A model generated the notes under the pieces. The model ran no database searches. It was given only the letters and a program-made list of their open reading frames with translations, and was not told where the DNA came from. Of a stretch of DNA of 64,000 nt, positions 9,353 through 18,091 are shown in pieces. Location: the NCBI RefSeq assembly GCF_000382425.1, contig NZ_KB908293.1:303585-367584 (forward strand), read 5' to 3'. Origin of the DNA: Empedobacter brevis NBRC 14943 = ATCC 43319. GTDB lineage: Bacteria; Bacteroidota; Bacteroidia; Flavobacteriales; Weeksellaceae. Position numbers and translations under genes: made by a program. Position 1 is the first letter of the stretch, and each line of letters starts with the position of its first letter.

Positions 9353-9778
9353 TTATTTAACTCTGTGCCAAGTTTGCGTTCTTCCAACAAGTGAAATTCC
9401 AATAAAACCTCTGACATCAAGTTTGTCATTGCCATTTAATGACATTTTTGCTTTGTATTCTTTTCCGTTATTAGGATCTAGGATTCTTCCTCCTGTCCAT
9501 TCTTTTCCATCTTTTTTAAGACCGGAAAGAATTTGCATTCCTAAAATTGGTTTATTTTTTAATGCCCCTGAACAATCTGTACATTTAGCATCTTCTTTTC
9601 CTTTTGTCAAAATCTTAGTGACTTTACCATAAAGTTTCCCATCCTTCTCGAAGATTTCTACGTAAGACTTCGCCTGTTTCGTTTCGTCATCAATTGTTTT
9701 CCAAGTTCCAATTGGCGATTGCGCATACATTAAAGATGTCAACATAAAGAATAATCCAAATAAAATTGATTTTTTCAT
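9353..9778 (-). CDS. Exported DUF2147 domain protein
   Basis: A 141-residue protein with a signal peptide ending LMYAQ near residue 20 and one DUF2147 domain covering the rest. Family hallmarks are the opening PIGTWKTIDDE, a central ILDPNNGKEYKAKM, and a C-terminal LDVRGFIG...TQTWHR. Two cysteines in CTDC (about residues 66-69) could form a disulfide. The family is a small beta-barrel of unknown function, common in Bacteroidota and Proteobacteria. An AAAGGA lies 8 bases before the ATG, one of the few Shine-Dalgarno-like sites here. Confidence 0.88.
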   Translation of the reverse strand: MKKSILFGLFFMLTSLMYAQSPIGTWKTIDDETKQAKSYVEIFEKDGKLYGKVTKILTKGKEDAKCTDCSGALKNKPILGMQILSGLKKDGKEWTGGRILDPNNGKEYKAKMSLNGNDKLDVRGFIGISLVGRTQTWHRVK

Positions 9779-10069
9779 ATTTTTATCCTTTAAAATTTAT
9801 TTTACTAAAATAACTCTTTTTTAGTGTAAATAAAACACTATGCTTTATTTTTTATAAAATTAATCCTATTTCAACAACATAAAAGTCGCAAAAAACTTAT
9901 AATCAACACATTAATTCATTTATTATTTTTAAATAAATCACATTTATTTTTATTAATAAAAGTCAAAACAGTGTGTTATTATGCCAACATAATAATATTT
10001 TGAATGTATACTTTTTCCTAAAAAAATAGATTTTCAGCTTAATTTATTAGGCGAAATAAAAAAAAACAA
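9779..10069. other. AT-rich divergent intergenic region
   Basis: About 290 bases between the divergent DUF2147 and cysE genes, nearly all A/T runs. I see no ORF, terminator or convincing -33 element here. Confidence 0.5.
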
Positions 10070-10077
10070 TATATTTG
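10070..10077 (+). promoter_or_regulatory. cysE promoter -7 element
   Basis: TATATTTG is an exact match to the Bacteroidota -7 consensus TAnnTTTG. It ends 33 bases before the cysE ATG at 10111. The TTG inside it is the apparent start of a longer reading frame, so this site argues for the downstream ATG. No -33 TTG is visible. Confidence 0.6.
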
Positions 10078-10110
10078 TCTACTAATCCAGTAGAGTTTTA
10101 TAAATTAAAA

Positions 10111-10884
10111 ATGAGCCAACAATCAAAATACAGTTTGCCTTTTAAAAAACAGGAATTAGAACCTTTAATTGATTCCATTATTTATGATGAGATTTTTCAG
10201 CAACCAAATCCTTCTTATAAGAAAGAAAATTTGTTGAATCGGTTCAATTCTATTTTATTAAAAATTGTGCCTGAAGAAAAATCAAATAAAATTAGTCTTT
10301 ATTTCTTTGAACAATTTGCAAAACTTAAACAAGAATTGGAAGAATTGATTTTCGTATTTTATTCTAATGACCCTGCTTCTAAATCGGAAATTGAAATCAT
10401 TTTAGCTTATCCAGGTTTTTTTGCAATTGCCATTCATCGTTTGGCGAATATTCTATATAAACTTGAAACGCCTATTCTTCCCCGATTTTTTTCTGAATAT
10501 GCTCATTCAAAAACCGGAATCGATATTCATCCAGGCGCAACAATTGGTAAAAATTTTTATATCGATCATGGAACTGGGATTGTGATTGGAGAGACAACAA
10601 TTATTGGAGATCATGTTAAAATATACCAAGGCGTTACATTAGGTGCATTTTATGTTTCCAAAAATTTGGCAGACAAGAAGCGTCATCCAACCATCGAAAA
10701 TAATGTGACAATCTATGCGGGGGCAACTATCCTAGGAGGCACGACTATTATTGGAGAAAACTCTGTTATCGGTGGAAATGTTTGGATAACTGAAAGTATT
10801 GAAAAAAATTCTATTGTTTACCAAGAACATCAACTGCAAATCAAAAAACAAAAAGTAGAACAACATCACAATTATATCATCTAA
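10111..10884 (+). CDS. cysE: Serine O-acetyltransferase
   Basis: Makes O-acetylserine from serine and acetyl-CoA, the first step of cysteine synthesis. Length is 257 residues from ATG 10111. The N-terminal half is helical (SATase N-region). The C-terminal half is a left-handed parallel beta-helix of hexapeptide repeats beginning at [15 protein letters not shown] (about residue 136), with the active-site DHGTG near residue 157. The longer frame beginning TTG at 10075 is rejected because that TTG sits inside a promoter box. cysK follows after 13 bases, giving a two-gene cysteine operon. Confidence 0.93.
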   Translation: MSQQSKYSLPFKKQELEPLIDSIIYDEIFQQPNPSYKKENLLNRFNSILLKIVPEEKSNKISLYFFEQFAKLKQELEELIFVFYSNDPASKSEIEIILAYPGFFAIAIHRLANILYKLETPILPRFFSEYAHSKTGIDIHPGATIGKNFYIDHGTGIVIGETTIIGDHVKIYQGVTLGAFYVSKNLADKKRHPTIENNVTIYAGATILGGTTIIGENSVIGGNVWITESIEKNSIVYQEHQLQIKKQKVEQHHNYII

Positions 10885-10897
10885 AAACCTATTCACA

Positions 10898-11806
10898 ATG
10901 ATTTATAACAATGTATTAGAAACCATCGGAAATACACCAATTATTAAACTAAATAAATTATTTCCTAATCATAATGTTTACATTAAAGTAGAAAAACAAA
11001 ACCCGGGCGGATCAATAAAGGATCGTATTGCTTTGGCAATGATTGAAGATGCTGAAAAAGCAGGAATCTTAAAACCTGGAGGAACAATAATAGAACCTAC
11101 TTCTGGAAATACAGGTATTGGATTATCATTTGTAGCTGCTGTAAAAGGATACAAAATGATTATTACAATGCCCGAGTCCATGTCAATAGAACGTCGTAAA
11201 ATAATGGAAGCTTATGGAGCTGAATTTGTTTTGACTCCAAAAGAACTAGGAATGAAAGGTGCCATTGCAAAAGCACAAGAATTAGCTGATACAATAGAAG
11301 GAGCTTGGGTTCCCCAACAATTCGAGAATAACTCAAATCCAGCTGTCCATTATAATACAACTGCAAAAGAAATTCTTCTCGATTTTCCACAAGGAGTTGA
11401 TTACCTTATTACAGGAGTTGGAACCGGAGGACATCTTTCGGGAATTGGAAAAGCTTTAAAAGAAATTAACGCAACGACAAATGTTATTGCTGTTGAACCG
11501 GCAGATTCTCCTGTTATTTCGGGAGGAAATCCCGGACCACATGCCATTCAAGGAATTGGTGCAGGGTTTATTCCAGCAAATTTAGATACAACAATTGTTG
11601 ATTCCTCTATTCAAATTACAAAAGAAGAAGCTTTTGAATTCGCCAAGAAAGTAGCAAAAGAAGAAGGATTGTTTGTTGGAATTTCAACAGGTGCTTCATT
11701 AGCTGCTGTTGCTAAGAAACTAAATGAAATCGAAAAAAACGCAAAAATATTAACGGTAAACTATGATACAGGTGAACGTTACTTATCTGTAGAAGGTTTA
11801 TTTTAA
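10898..11806 (+). CDS. cysK: Cysteine synthase A (O-acetylserine sulfhydrylase)
   Basis: PLP enzyme converting O-acetylserine and sulfide to cysteine. At 302 residues it is typical of CysK/CysM. The PLP lysine is in GGSIKDR (about residue 42), the substrate loop is TSGNTGIG (about residue 68), and the phosphate-binding loop is [10 protein letters not shown] (about residue 174). The ISTGASLAA segment near residue 264 is also typical. It sits directly behind cysE, so both steps are co-expressed. CysK and CysM are hard to separate by eye; the pairing with CysE favours CysK. Confidence 0.93.
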   Translation: MIYNNVLETIGNTPIIKLNKLFPNHNVYIKVEKQNPGGSIKDRIALAMIEDAEKAGILKPGGTIIEPTSGNTGIGLSFVAAVKGYKMIITMPESMSIERRKIMEAYGAEFVLTPKELGMKGAIAKAQELADTIEGAWVPQQFENNSNPAVHYNTTAKEILLDFPQGVDYLITGVGTGGHLSGIGKALKEINATTNVIAVEPADSPVISGGNPGPHAIQGIGAGFIPANLDTTIVDSSIQITKEEAFEFAKKVAKEEGLFVGISTGASLAAVAKKLNEIEKNAKILTVNYDTGERYLSVEGLF

Positions 11807-11825
11807 CTTTCCATACGCATAAAAT

Positions 11826-11862
11826 AAAAAAAGGAGATATTGTCAAAATGTCTCCTTTTTTT
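11826..11862 (+). terminator. Intrinsic terminator after cysEK
   Basis: Twelve-bp A-tract/GGAGA stem (11826-11837 with 11851-11862), 13-base loop, and a run of seven T residues on the 3' side. Confidence 0.8.
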
Positions 11863-11891
11863 ATTCAACAAAGCCAAAAAGTCAGTTTTTT

Positions 11892-11920
11892 AGTTCCAAT
11901 CTTACTTTGGAATTTTTTTT
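11892..11920 (+). terminator. Possible second terminator or regulatory hairpin before clpB
   Basis: An inverted repeat TTCCAA/TTGGAA (11894-11899 with 11907-11912), extendable to 8 bp with a wobble pair, is followed by eight T residues (11913-11920). It lies 30 bases after the cysK terminator and 45 bases before clpB. It may be a back-up terminator or an element in the clpB 5' region. Confidence 0.4.
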
Positions 11921-11965
11921 GATGAAATAAGAGCGTACAAAACCAATATAAAAAACTAAGAACCA

Positions 11966-14578
11966 ATGGATTTTAATCAATTTACAATAAAGGGTCGCGA
12001 AGCGATCCAGTCTGCACAACAGATTGCTGTTGAGCATAAAAATCAAGCCATAGAACCGGCCCATCTTTTAGGAGGAATGATAGATGTAGATGAGAATGTT
12101 TTATCGTTAATCCTCGAAAAACAAGGTGTAAAAATGGATTTATTGAAACCTGAACTGGATTTAGAAATCAACAAATATCCAAAAATAGAGGGGCAACAAG
12201 GAAATCATCTTTCCAATTCATCTAATCAAATTTTGCAATCTGCAAAAGAGATTGCAAAGGACATGAACGATGATTTTATCACCTTAGAACATTTACTATT
12301 AGCAATCATTAAAAATGTATCACCTGTAAGCCAATTATTAAAAAATAGGGGTGTAACATTTGAAAACACAAAAAAATTAGTAACAGAATTGAGAAACGGA
12401 GAAAGAGTAACTTCTGAAAATGCAGAAGGAACATATAATTCATTAAATAAATACGCTAAAAATTTAACAGATTTAGCAAAAGAAGGGAAATTAGATCCTG
12501 TAATCGGGCGAGATGAAGAAATTCGTCGTGTCTTGCAAATTCTATCACGCCGCACCAAAAACAATCCTATCTTGATTGGTGAACCCGGTGTAGGTAAAAC
12601 TGCTATTGCAGAAGGTTTAGCACACCGTATCATCAACGGAGACGTTCCTGAAAATCTTTTGAATAAACAGATTTTTTCATTGGACATGGGAGCCTTGGTT
12701 GCCGGAGCAAAATACAAAGGTGAATTTGAAGAACGTTTGAAAGCAGTTGTAAAAGAAGTAACAGCCTCTAACGGGGAAATTATCTTATTTATTGACGAAA
12801 TTCACACATTAGTAGGTGCTGGTGGTGGTGGCGAAGGAGCAATGGATGCAGCCAATATTTTGAAACCGGCTTTAGCTCGCGGAGAACTTCGTTCAATTGG
12901 AGCAACTACGCTGAATGAATATCAAAAATATTTTGAAAAAGATAAAGCTTTAGAACGTCGTTTTCAGAAAGTAATGGTGGAAGAACCGGATGAAGAATCT
13001 GCCATTTCCATCTTACGCGGTATTAAAGATAAATATGAGCAACACCATAAAATTGGTATAAAAGATGAGGCCATTATTGCTGCGGTTAAATTATCAACAC
13101 GGTATATTACAGATCGTTTTTTACCGGACAAAGCGATTGACTTGATGGATGAAGCTGCTTCTAAATTGAGAATGGAGATGAATTCAAAACCTGAAGATTT
13201 GGATAAATTAGACCGTAAAATCATTCAGTTGGAAATCGAAATTGAAGCTATAAAACGTGAAAATGACGAAAAGAAATTGAATCTTTTGAAAGAAGAACTA
13301 TCGAATCTTCAAGACGAAAGAAATCAATTGAATTCGAAATGGGAAGCGGAAAGAAATCGAGCAGATGAAGTACAAGATTTAAGAAAAAGTATCGAAAATA
13401 TAAAATTCGAAATTGAACGTGCAAAGCGTGATTACGATTATGCAAAAGCTTCAAAATTAGAATTTGAAGATTTAGTAAATGCAAAGAGAGATTTGGAAGA
13501 TGCTGAAAAAAATCTGGAAGAAAATAAACAAAATAAACTGGTAAAAGAGTTTGTTGACGCGGATGATATTGCTGAAGTTGTATCAAAATGGACTGGTGTT
13601 CCTGCACAAAAAATGATGCAATCTGATCGCGAAAAGTTATTGAATTTAGAAAGTGAATTACACAAACGTGTCTTAGGACAAGAAGAAGCAATTACAGCTG
13701 TTTCTGATGCTATTCGTCGTTCTCGTGCGGGCCTAAGTGACGAAGGAAAGCCAATCGGTTCATTCTTGTTCTTAGGTTCTACAGGAGTTGGTAAAACAGA
13801 ATTAGCAAAAGCGTTGGCTGAATTTTTATTCGATGATGAGAATGCAATGACACGTATCGATATGTCTGAATATCAAGAACGTCACGCCGTTTCTCGCTTG
13901 GTTGGGGCACCTCCGGGCTATGTTGGCTATGATGAAGGAGGACAATTGACAGAGGCTGTTCGCCGCCGTCCTTATTCTGTCATCTTGTTAGATGAGATTG
14001 AGAAAGCTCATCCGGACGTTTTCAATATTTTGTTACAAGTTTTAGACGATGGTCGTTTGACAGATAACAAAGGTCGTGTGGTGAATTTTAAAAATACGAT
14101 TATCATCATGACATCGAATTTTGGTTCACATACAATTTTGGATAAGTTCTCTGATATTGACGAAAATAATGTCGCACAAATTTACAACGAAACAAAAGAT
14201 GTTGTTTTTGAAGAGTTGAAACAAAATTTCAGGCCAGAGTTTTTGAATCGTATTGATGAAATTATCTTATTCCGTCCATTGAGCGAAAATCAAATTTCCG
14301 GAATTGTAAATATCTATCTGAATGGTGTTTCTAAAAAACTAGCGCAACGCGATATTACATTAGATATCACACCGGAAGCTGTTGATTATTTGGCTAGAAA
14401 AGGCTATGATCCTCAGTTTGGAGCAAGACCATTAAAACGAGTTATTCAACAAGATGTATTGAATGAACTTTCGAAAGAAATTTTGAAAGGTACGATCAAT
14501 GATAATGATGCGGTTTTAATCGATTATTTCGAAGAAAAACCTGGAGATAATAAATTAGTTTTCAGAACAAATCAATAA
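11966..14578 (+). CDS. clpB: ATP-dependent chaperone ClpB
   Basis: Hexameric AAA+ disaggregase that rescues aggregated proteins with DnaK. At 870 residues it is full length. In order it has an N-terminal Clp repeat domain (1-150), the first AAA+ module with Walker A GEPGVGKTA (about 205), a long charged coiled-coil M-domain (about 405-530) that distinguishes ClpB from ClpA/C, the second AAA+ module with Walker A GSTGVGKTE (about 605), and a C-terminal small domain. It is monocistronic. I see no CIRCE or sigma-32-like element, so heat-shock control cannot be read from the sequence. Confidence 0.97.
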   Translation: MDFNQFTIKGREAIQSAQQIAVEHKNQAIEPAHLLGGMIDVDENVLSLILEKQGVKMDLLKPELDLEINKYPKIEGQQGNHLSNSSNQILQSAKEIAKDMNDDFITLEHLLLAIIKNVSPVSQLLKNRGVTFENTKKLVTELRNGERVTSENAEGTYNSLNKYAKNLTDLAKEGKLDPVIGRDEEIRRVLQILSRRTKNNPILIGEPGVGKTAIAEGLAHRIINGDVPENLLNKQIFSLDMGALVAGAKYKGEFEERLKAVVKEVTASNGEIILFIDEIHTLVGAGGGGEGAMDAANILKPALARGELRSIGATTLNEYQKYFEKDKALERRFQKVMVEEPDEESAISILRGIKDKYEQHHKIGIKDEAIIAAVKLSTRYITDRFLPDKAIDLMDEAASKLRMEMNSKPEDLDKLDRKIIQLEIEIEAIKRENDEKKLNLLKEELSNLQDERNQLNSKWEAERNRADEVQDLRKSIENIKFEIERAKRDYDYAKASKLEFEDLVNAKRDLEDAEKNLEENKQNKLVKEFVDADDIAEVVSKWTGVPAQKMMQSDREKLLNLESELHKRVLGQEEAITAVSDAIRRSRAGLSDEGKPIGSFLFLGSTGVGKTELAKALAEFLFDDENAMTRIDMSEYQERHAVSRLVGAPPGYVGYDEGGQLTEAVRRRPYSVILLDEIEKAHPDVFNILLQVLDDGRLTDNKGRVVNFKNTIIIMTSNFGSHTILDKFSDIDENNVAQIYNETKDVVFEELKQNFRPEFLNRIDEIILFRPLSENQISGIVNIYLNGVSKKLAQRDITLDITPEAVDYLARKGYDPQFGARPLKRVIQQDVLNELSKEILKGTINDNDAVLIDYFEEKPGDNKLVFRTNQ

Positions 14579-14602
14579 TATTATGACGATTTATTAATGT
14601 GC

Positions 14603-14633
14603 AAAAAAATCCGCTCATGGAGCGGATTTTTTT
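14603..14633. terminator. Bidirectional terminator, clpB / DUF2480
   Basis: Perfect 14-bp stem (14603-14616 with 14620-14633) with a 3-base loop and A/T tracts on the arms. Its last two bases overlap the stop codon of the convergent DUF2480 gene. Confidence 0.85.
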
Positions 14634-15141
14634 ATTTCTTCTTTTTATACAAAGGTACCGTACTACATGCTTCTCCAAACATTAAGGAACTGGCAATTGG
14701 CTGTAATCGTTCGATTAATTGAATATATGCCGAATCCGGGACAGGTTTATGTGAACATCCTTTGACAATTATTTTTCCATCAACATATTCATCATATGGC
14801 AAATGATCTACAATTTCTGTATACAAAATAGTATCTAAATCTTGTAAACTTCCATGCACAACACGCTTTGCAACCGGCGACAAATAAGTCGCAACCAGTA
14901 AATAAGCCCAAGACGGTACAATAGCATCCGCTGTGCATGTAATTCCTACATACTTATCTTGGTATTGTGTCCAATCATGATTTTTCAGATTTTCTCTGAA
15001 ATCCTTTTCCTTAAGAATCAATTCTTCATATAACCAATCCTTCAAGTCAAAAACTAAACGTTCCCCATCCGGATAATAATCTTGCAAGTCTATTGTAACT
15101 AAACTACTATTGGCAACTTTATTTATAATTTCGTCTGACAT
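14632..15141 (-). CDS. DUF2480 family protein
   Basis: A 169-residue cytoplasmic protein of a Bacteroidota-specific family without known function. Recognisable features are VTIDLQDYYP near residue 15, WTQYQDKYVGITCTADAIVP near residue 56 and the GCSHKPVP segment near residue 128. The family's cysteine and histidine could bind a metal, but this is only a guess. It diverges from lpxB across a 100-base spacer. A minus-strand TAAATTTA (7 of 8 to the -7 consensus) lies about 25 bases upstream. Confidence 0.8.
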   Translation of the reverse strand: MSDEIINKVANSSLVTIDLQDYYPDGERLVFDLKDWLYEELILKEKDFRENLKNHDWTQYQDKYVGITCTADAIVPSWAYLLVATYLSPVAKRVVHGSLQDLDTILYTEIVDHLPYDEYVDGKIIVKGCSHKPVPDSAYIQLIERLQPIASSLMFGEACSTVPLYKKKK

Positions 15142-15212
15142 TTTTCTTTGTTTGAACGAGTAAATTTACGGAATAAAAAACATTGAAATCCCATCCGCTT
15201 ATAGATTTCTCC

Positions 15213-15220
15213 TATCTTTG
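15213..15220 (+). promoter_or_regulatory. lpxB promoter -7 element
   Basis: TATCTTTG fits TAnnTTTG exactly and lies 21 bases before the TTG start of lpxB. No correctly spaced -33 TTG was found. Confidence 0.5.
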
Positions 15221-15241
15221 TAAGAAGAAAAATTATTTCCA

Positions 15242-16354
15242 TTGAAATACTATATCATTGCAGGTGAAGCTTCAGGCGATTTACACGCCTCGAACTTAAT
15301 GAAAGAATTAAAAAAGAAAGATCCACAGGCTGAATTCAGGTTTTGGGGAGGTGATTTGATGCAAACACAAGGTGGAACATTGGTAAAACATTACAGAGAT
15401 TTAGCCTTTATGGGGTTTGCGGAGGTTCTCATGAATTTGAGAACAATTTTAGGAAATATTTCTGTTGCAAAAAATGATATAGAAGCTTATCAACCAGATG
15501 CTGTAATTTTGGTTGATTATCCTGGATTCAATTTAAGAATTGCTGAATTTGTAAAAAATCTCGGCATAAAAGTTTATTATTATATTTCGCCTCAAATATG
15601 GGCTTGGAAAACAGGCCGCGTTCATAAAATCAAAAAAGTTGTCGATAAAATGTTTGTTATTCTTCCATTTGAGGAAGAATTTTATCAGCGCTATGATTAC
15701 AAGGTTGACTTTGTTGGAAATCCTTTGTTAGATTCTTTAAATCATCTACCTCCAATTGATGAACAACAATTCAGAAAAGATCATAATTTAGACGAAAGGC
15801 CCATTATTGCAGTACTTCCCGGAAGTAGAACACAAGAAATAAAAGTCAAATTACCTTTGATGCTTTCTGTTGAAAGAGATTTTCCGGATTATCAATTTGT
15901 TGTTGCAGGTGCTCCATCTCAACCCGTTGAAAATTATAAAAAAATTATAGGAAATCAACTGAAAATTGTGGAGAACAAAACATATGATTTATTACGTATT
16001 TCCTACGCAGCCTTGGTTACATCCGGTACCGCAACGTTAGAAACTGCTTTATTAAAAGTTCCGGAAGTTGTTTGTTACAAAGGAAATCCCATTTCTTATG
16101 AGATAGGAAAACGCGTGGTCAAAAATATACGGTTCATTTCATTAGTTAACTTAATTATGGATGAAGAAGTCGTAAAAGAACTGATTCAATACGATTTAAC
16201 CTATGAAAATATTAAGCGCGAATTAAATTTAATCCTGAACTCTCCAAAACGGGAAAAGATTCTCCAAGACTATGAAAAATTATACCACAAACTTGGAGGA
16301 ATAGGAGCTTCCGAAAGAACTGCAAATCTAATTGTTGAGGATTTAAAAAAATAA
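15242..16354 (+). CDS. lpxB: Lipid-A-disaccharide synthase
   Basis: GT-B glycosyltransferase that joins UDP-2,3-diacylglucosamine and lipid X at the inner membrane during lipid A synthesis. It is 370 residues long. The N-terminal GEASGDLHAS signature is at residues 8-17, GFNLR at about 98 and ISPQIWAWK at about 117. The C-terminal donor domain contains LPGSRTQEI (about 197) and SGTATLE (about 261). It starts with TTG at 15242. The next ATG would remove the GEASGD motif, and a -7 promoter box sits 21 bases upstream, so TTG is accepted. It is followed by a terminator at 16490. Confidence 0.94.
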   Translation: MKYYIIAGEASGDLHASNLMKELKKKDPQAEFRFWGGDLMQTQGGTLVKHYRDLAFMGFAEVLMNLRTILGNISVAKNDIEAYQPDAVILVDYPGFNLRIAEFVKNLGIKVYYYISPQIWAWKTGRVHKIKKVVDKMFVILPFEEEFYQRYDYKVDFVGNPLLDSLNHLPPIDEQQFRKDHNLDERPIIAVLPGSRTQEIKVKLPLMLSVERDFPDYQFVVAGAPSQPVENYKKIIGNQLKIVENKTYDLLRISYAALVTSGTATLETALLKVPEVVCYKGNPISYEIGKRVVKNIRFISLVNLIMDEEVVKELIQYDLTYENIKRELNLILNSPKREKILQDYEKLYHKLGGIGASERTANLIVEDLKK

Positions 16355-16489
16355 ACTAAAAAAAGATAGAAGCTTAACGCAACCTTTTATTGGTTTTAAA
16401 CTCTAGTAAAGAATAGATGTCATTCAGATTCTAATTATTAAAATGTTTCGGATTAATCTGACTAAAGTTTACAACCTTTTCTAACAAAT

Positions 16490-16518
16490 AAATCCTCCTG
16501 ATAATCAGGAGGATTTTT
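16490..16518 (+). terminator. Intrinsic terminator after lpxB
   Basis: Twelve-bp perfect stem (16490-16501 with 16505-16516), 3-base loop, T-rich tail. It lies 136 bases after the lpxB stop and isolates the lipoprotein-sigma locus. Confidence 0.8.
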
Positions 16519-16601
16519 ATTTTTTATGTTAAATTTTAAATTTTCACGCAACCTTTCCTAAAATCTAAATCTTACTTTTATAACAAATTAAAACTCATAC
16601 C

Positions 16602-17042
16602 ATGAAATTAATGAAACGATTAAGCCTGTTTGCTTTAACAGGATTTTTAGGATTAACAGCATTTAGCTGTTTAAATGACGATAATTCAGATTTCACAAAC
16701 TATGGTTACTTTGCAACAAAAGGAGTAATTGTCAACCAAGATTCTATTCAACCTGTAAATCAAACGACAAATATTAAAGTTAGTTTTTCTAAAACAAATT
16801 CTTGTCAAGAATTTGCTCAATTTAGCTTGTTACAAGGTAGTAATGATTCTGTTCATTATATCGGAGTGTTAGGTATTCAAAAAAATGGTCAAAATTGTTT
16901 ACCTTCAACAAGTATTGAATCTAAAACTTTAAAGTTTACACCTAAGAGAGTAGGAAAATATAAATTGAAGTTTTGGACAGGAAAAGATGAAAATAACAAA
17001 GACACATTTAACGATTCTATCGTTTTAGATATCAAAAAATAG
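16602..17042 (+). CDS. Lipoprotein, first of a tandem paralogous pair
   Basis: A 146-residue lipoprotein of unknown function. The lipobox is TAFSC with the acylated Cys near residue 23. The acidic residues after it (LNDDNSD) resemble the surface-export signal of Bacteroidota lipoproteins. The mature part is beta-rich and shares NQDSIQPV, NSCQ, NDS, a second Cys and KFTPK..GK...W.GKD with the next gene. Two conserved cysteines (in NSCQ and QNC) could form a disulfide. It sits 21 bases before its paralogue and upstream of an ECF sigma gene in the same direction, so it may belong to that regulatory unit. A near-consensus TACTTTTA lies upstream. Confidence 0.8.
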   Translation: MKLMKRLSLFALTGFLGLTAFSCLNDDNSDFTNYGYFATKGVIVNQDSIQPVNQTTNIKVSFSKTNSCQEFAQFSLLQGSNDSVHYIGVLGIQKNGQNCLPSTSIESKTLKFTPKRVGKYKLKFWTGKDENNKDTFNDSIVLDIKK

Positions 17043-17063
17043 CTTCTAAAATAATTATATAAT

Positions 17064-17516
17064 ATGGAAATAATCAAACGATTAAGCACTTTAGCTTTTG
17101 TAGGAATGTTAGGTTTTACAGCATTTAGTTGTTTAAATACTGATGATAGCGATAATTCATACACAATCGATGGTTTCTTTGTTGGAACCAAAATAGATGT
17201 CAATCAAGATTCTATTCAACCGGTTGGGCAACAAACAAATGTTCACGTTACTTTTACAACAAATAATTCTTGTCAAAAATTTGTTACTTTCCAAACCTTG
17301 AAAGGTGGTAATGATTCTATACAAAACATTGGCGCATATGGGACACAATCTAGTGGAAGTACATGTGTTGATGAAAAGAAATCAGTAACCAAAACATACA
17401 AGTTCACACCTAAAAAAGCAGGAAGAAACACCATCAGAGTTTGGGCAGGTAAAGACGCAATCGATCCAACAAAAGATATTTATATTGAAGAAGTTCTAGA
17501 AATTAAAGCGAACTAA
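17064..17516 (+). CDS. Lipoprotein, second of a tandem paralogous pair
   Basis: A 150-residue lipoprotein with lipobox TAFSC (Cys near residue 23) followed by LNTDDSD, again acidic enough for a surface-export signal. By eye, roughly 40 percent of positions match the preceding protein, including NQDSIQPV, NSCQKF, NDS, a second mature Cys (STC) and KFTPKKAG...WAGKD. The pair therefore arose by tandem duplication. The sigma factor gene begins 17 bases after its stop, which suggests one transcript. The function is unknown; a surface-exposed component linked to the sigma module is an inference from position only. Confidence 0.8.
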   Translation: MEIIKRLSTLAFVGMLGFTAFSCLNTDDSDNSYTIDGFFVGTKIDVNQDSIQPVGQQTNVHVTFTTNNSCQKFVTFQTLKGGNDSIQNIGAYGTQSSGSTCVDEKKSVTKTYKFTPKKAGRNTIRVWAGKDAIDPTKDIYIEEVLEIKAN

Positions 17517-17533
17517 AATAAAGTCTAATAAAT

Positions 17534-18091
17534 TTGAATAACGACTCTCTTGAATACTTAATCAAGCAATGTCAAGAACAAAACAGAAAAGCTCAAGAAG
17601 AAATTTACGCTGAGTTTTCCTCTGTTTTATTCTCGATATGTCTTCGTTATGCTGAAAATTACGAAGATGCTCAGGATGTTTTTCAAGAGGGTTTCATTCT
17701 TATTTTCAATAAAATAAATCAATTCAAATTTGAAGGTTCTTTTGAAGGATGGATGAAACGGATTATGGTAAATCTCAACTTAGAGAAACTTAAAAAGAAA
17801 AATCCTCTCCCATTTGAAAATTACGAAAACCTCATTGCAACACATGAAGACGACGATGAACTTGAACAAGATTTTGATTATCAACAATTGCTAGAAGCTG
17901 TTCATAATCTTCCTCCACAATACAGGCAAGTTTTTAACCTCTACGTTTTTGAAGAATACTCCCACCAAGAAATTGCAGAAATGCTAACCATTTCAGTAGG
18001 CACTTCAAAATCAAACTTATCAAGAGCTAGAAATTTATTAAAACAAAAACTTAATTTTTTAAAAACTGTCACAGAAGATGAAGAAATTTGA
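17534..18091 (+). CDS. ECF-type RNA polymerase sigma factor (module A)
   Basis: A 185-residue sigma-70 family factor. Region 2 covers about residues 10-85 (YEDAQDVFQEGFILIF, then FEGSFEGWMKRIMVN). Region 4 covers about 120-175 with the helix-turn-helix YSHQEIAEMLTISVGTSKS. There is no region 1.1 or 3, as in ECF sigmas. It starts with TTG at 17534, the only start that keeps region 2. Its last 14 bases overlap the next gene, a membrane-anchored putative anti-sigma. It is closely similar to the sigma factor at 35114-35683, which has the same kind of neighbour. Target promoters are unknown. Confidence 0.9.
   Translation: MNNDSLEYLIKQCQEQNRKAQEEIYAEFSSVLFSICLRYAENYEDAQDVFQEGFILIFNKINQFKFEGSFEGWMKRIMVNLNLEKLKKKNPLPFENYENLIATHEDDDELEQDFDYQQLLEAVHNLPPQYRQVFNLYVFEEYSHQEIAEMLTISVGTSKSNLSRARNLLKQKLNFLKTVTEDEEI

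Noticed and set aside
10075..10110. TTG start for cysE giving 12 extra residues
   Set aside because: The TTG is part of an exact -7 promoter element, so it is probably not transcribed.
13248..13691. Long opposite-strand ORF within clpB (147 codons), and similar antisense ORFs in nuo, mfd and ilv genes
   Set aside because: They are shadows of strongly coding genes, with odd compositions (Leu/His/Phe-rich) and no family resemblance or start signals.
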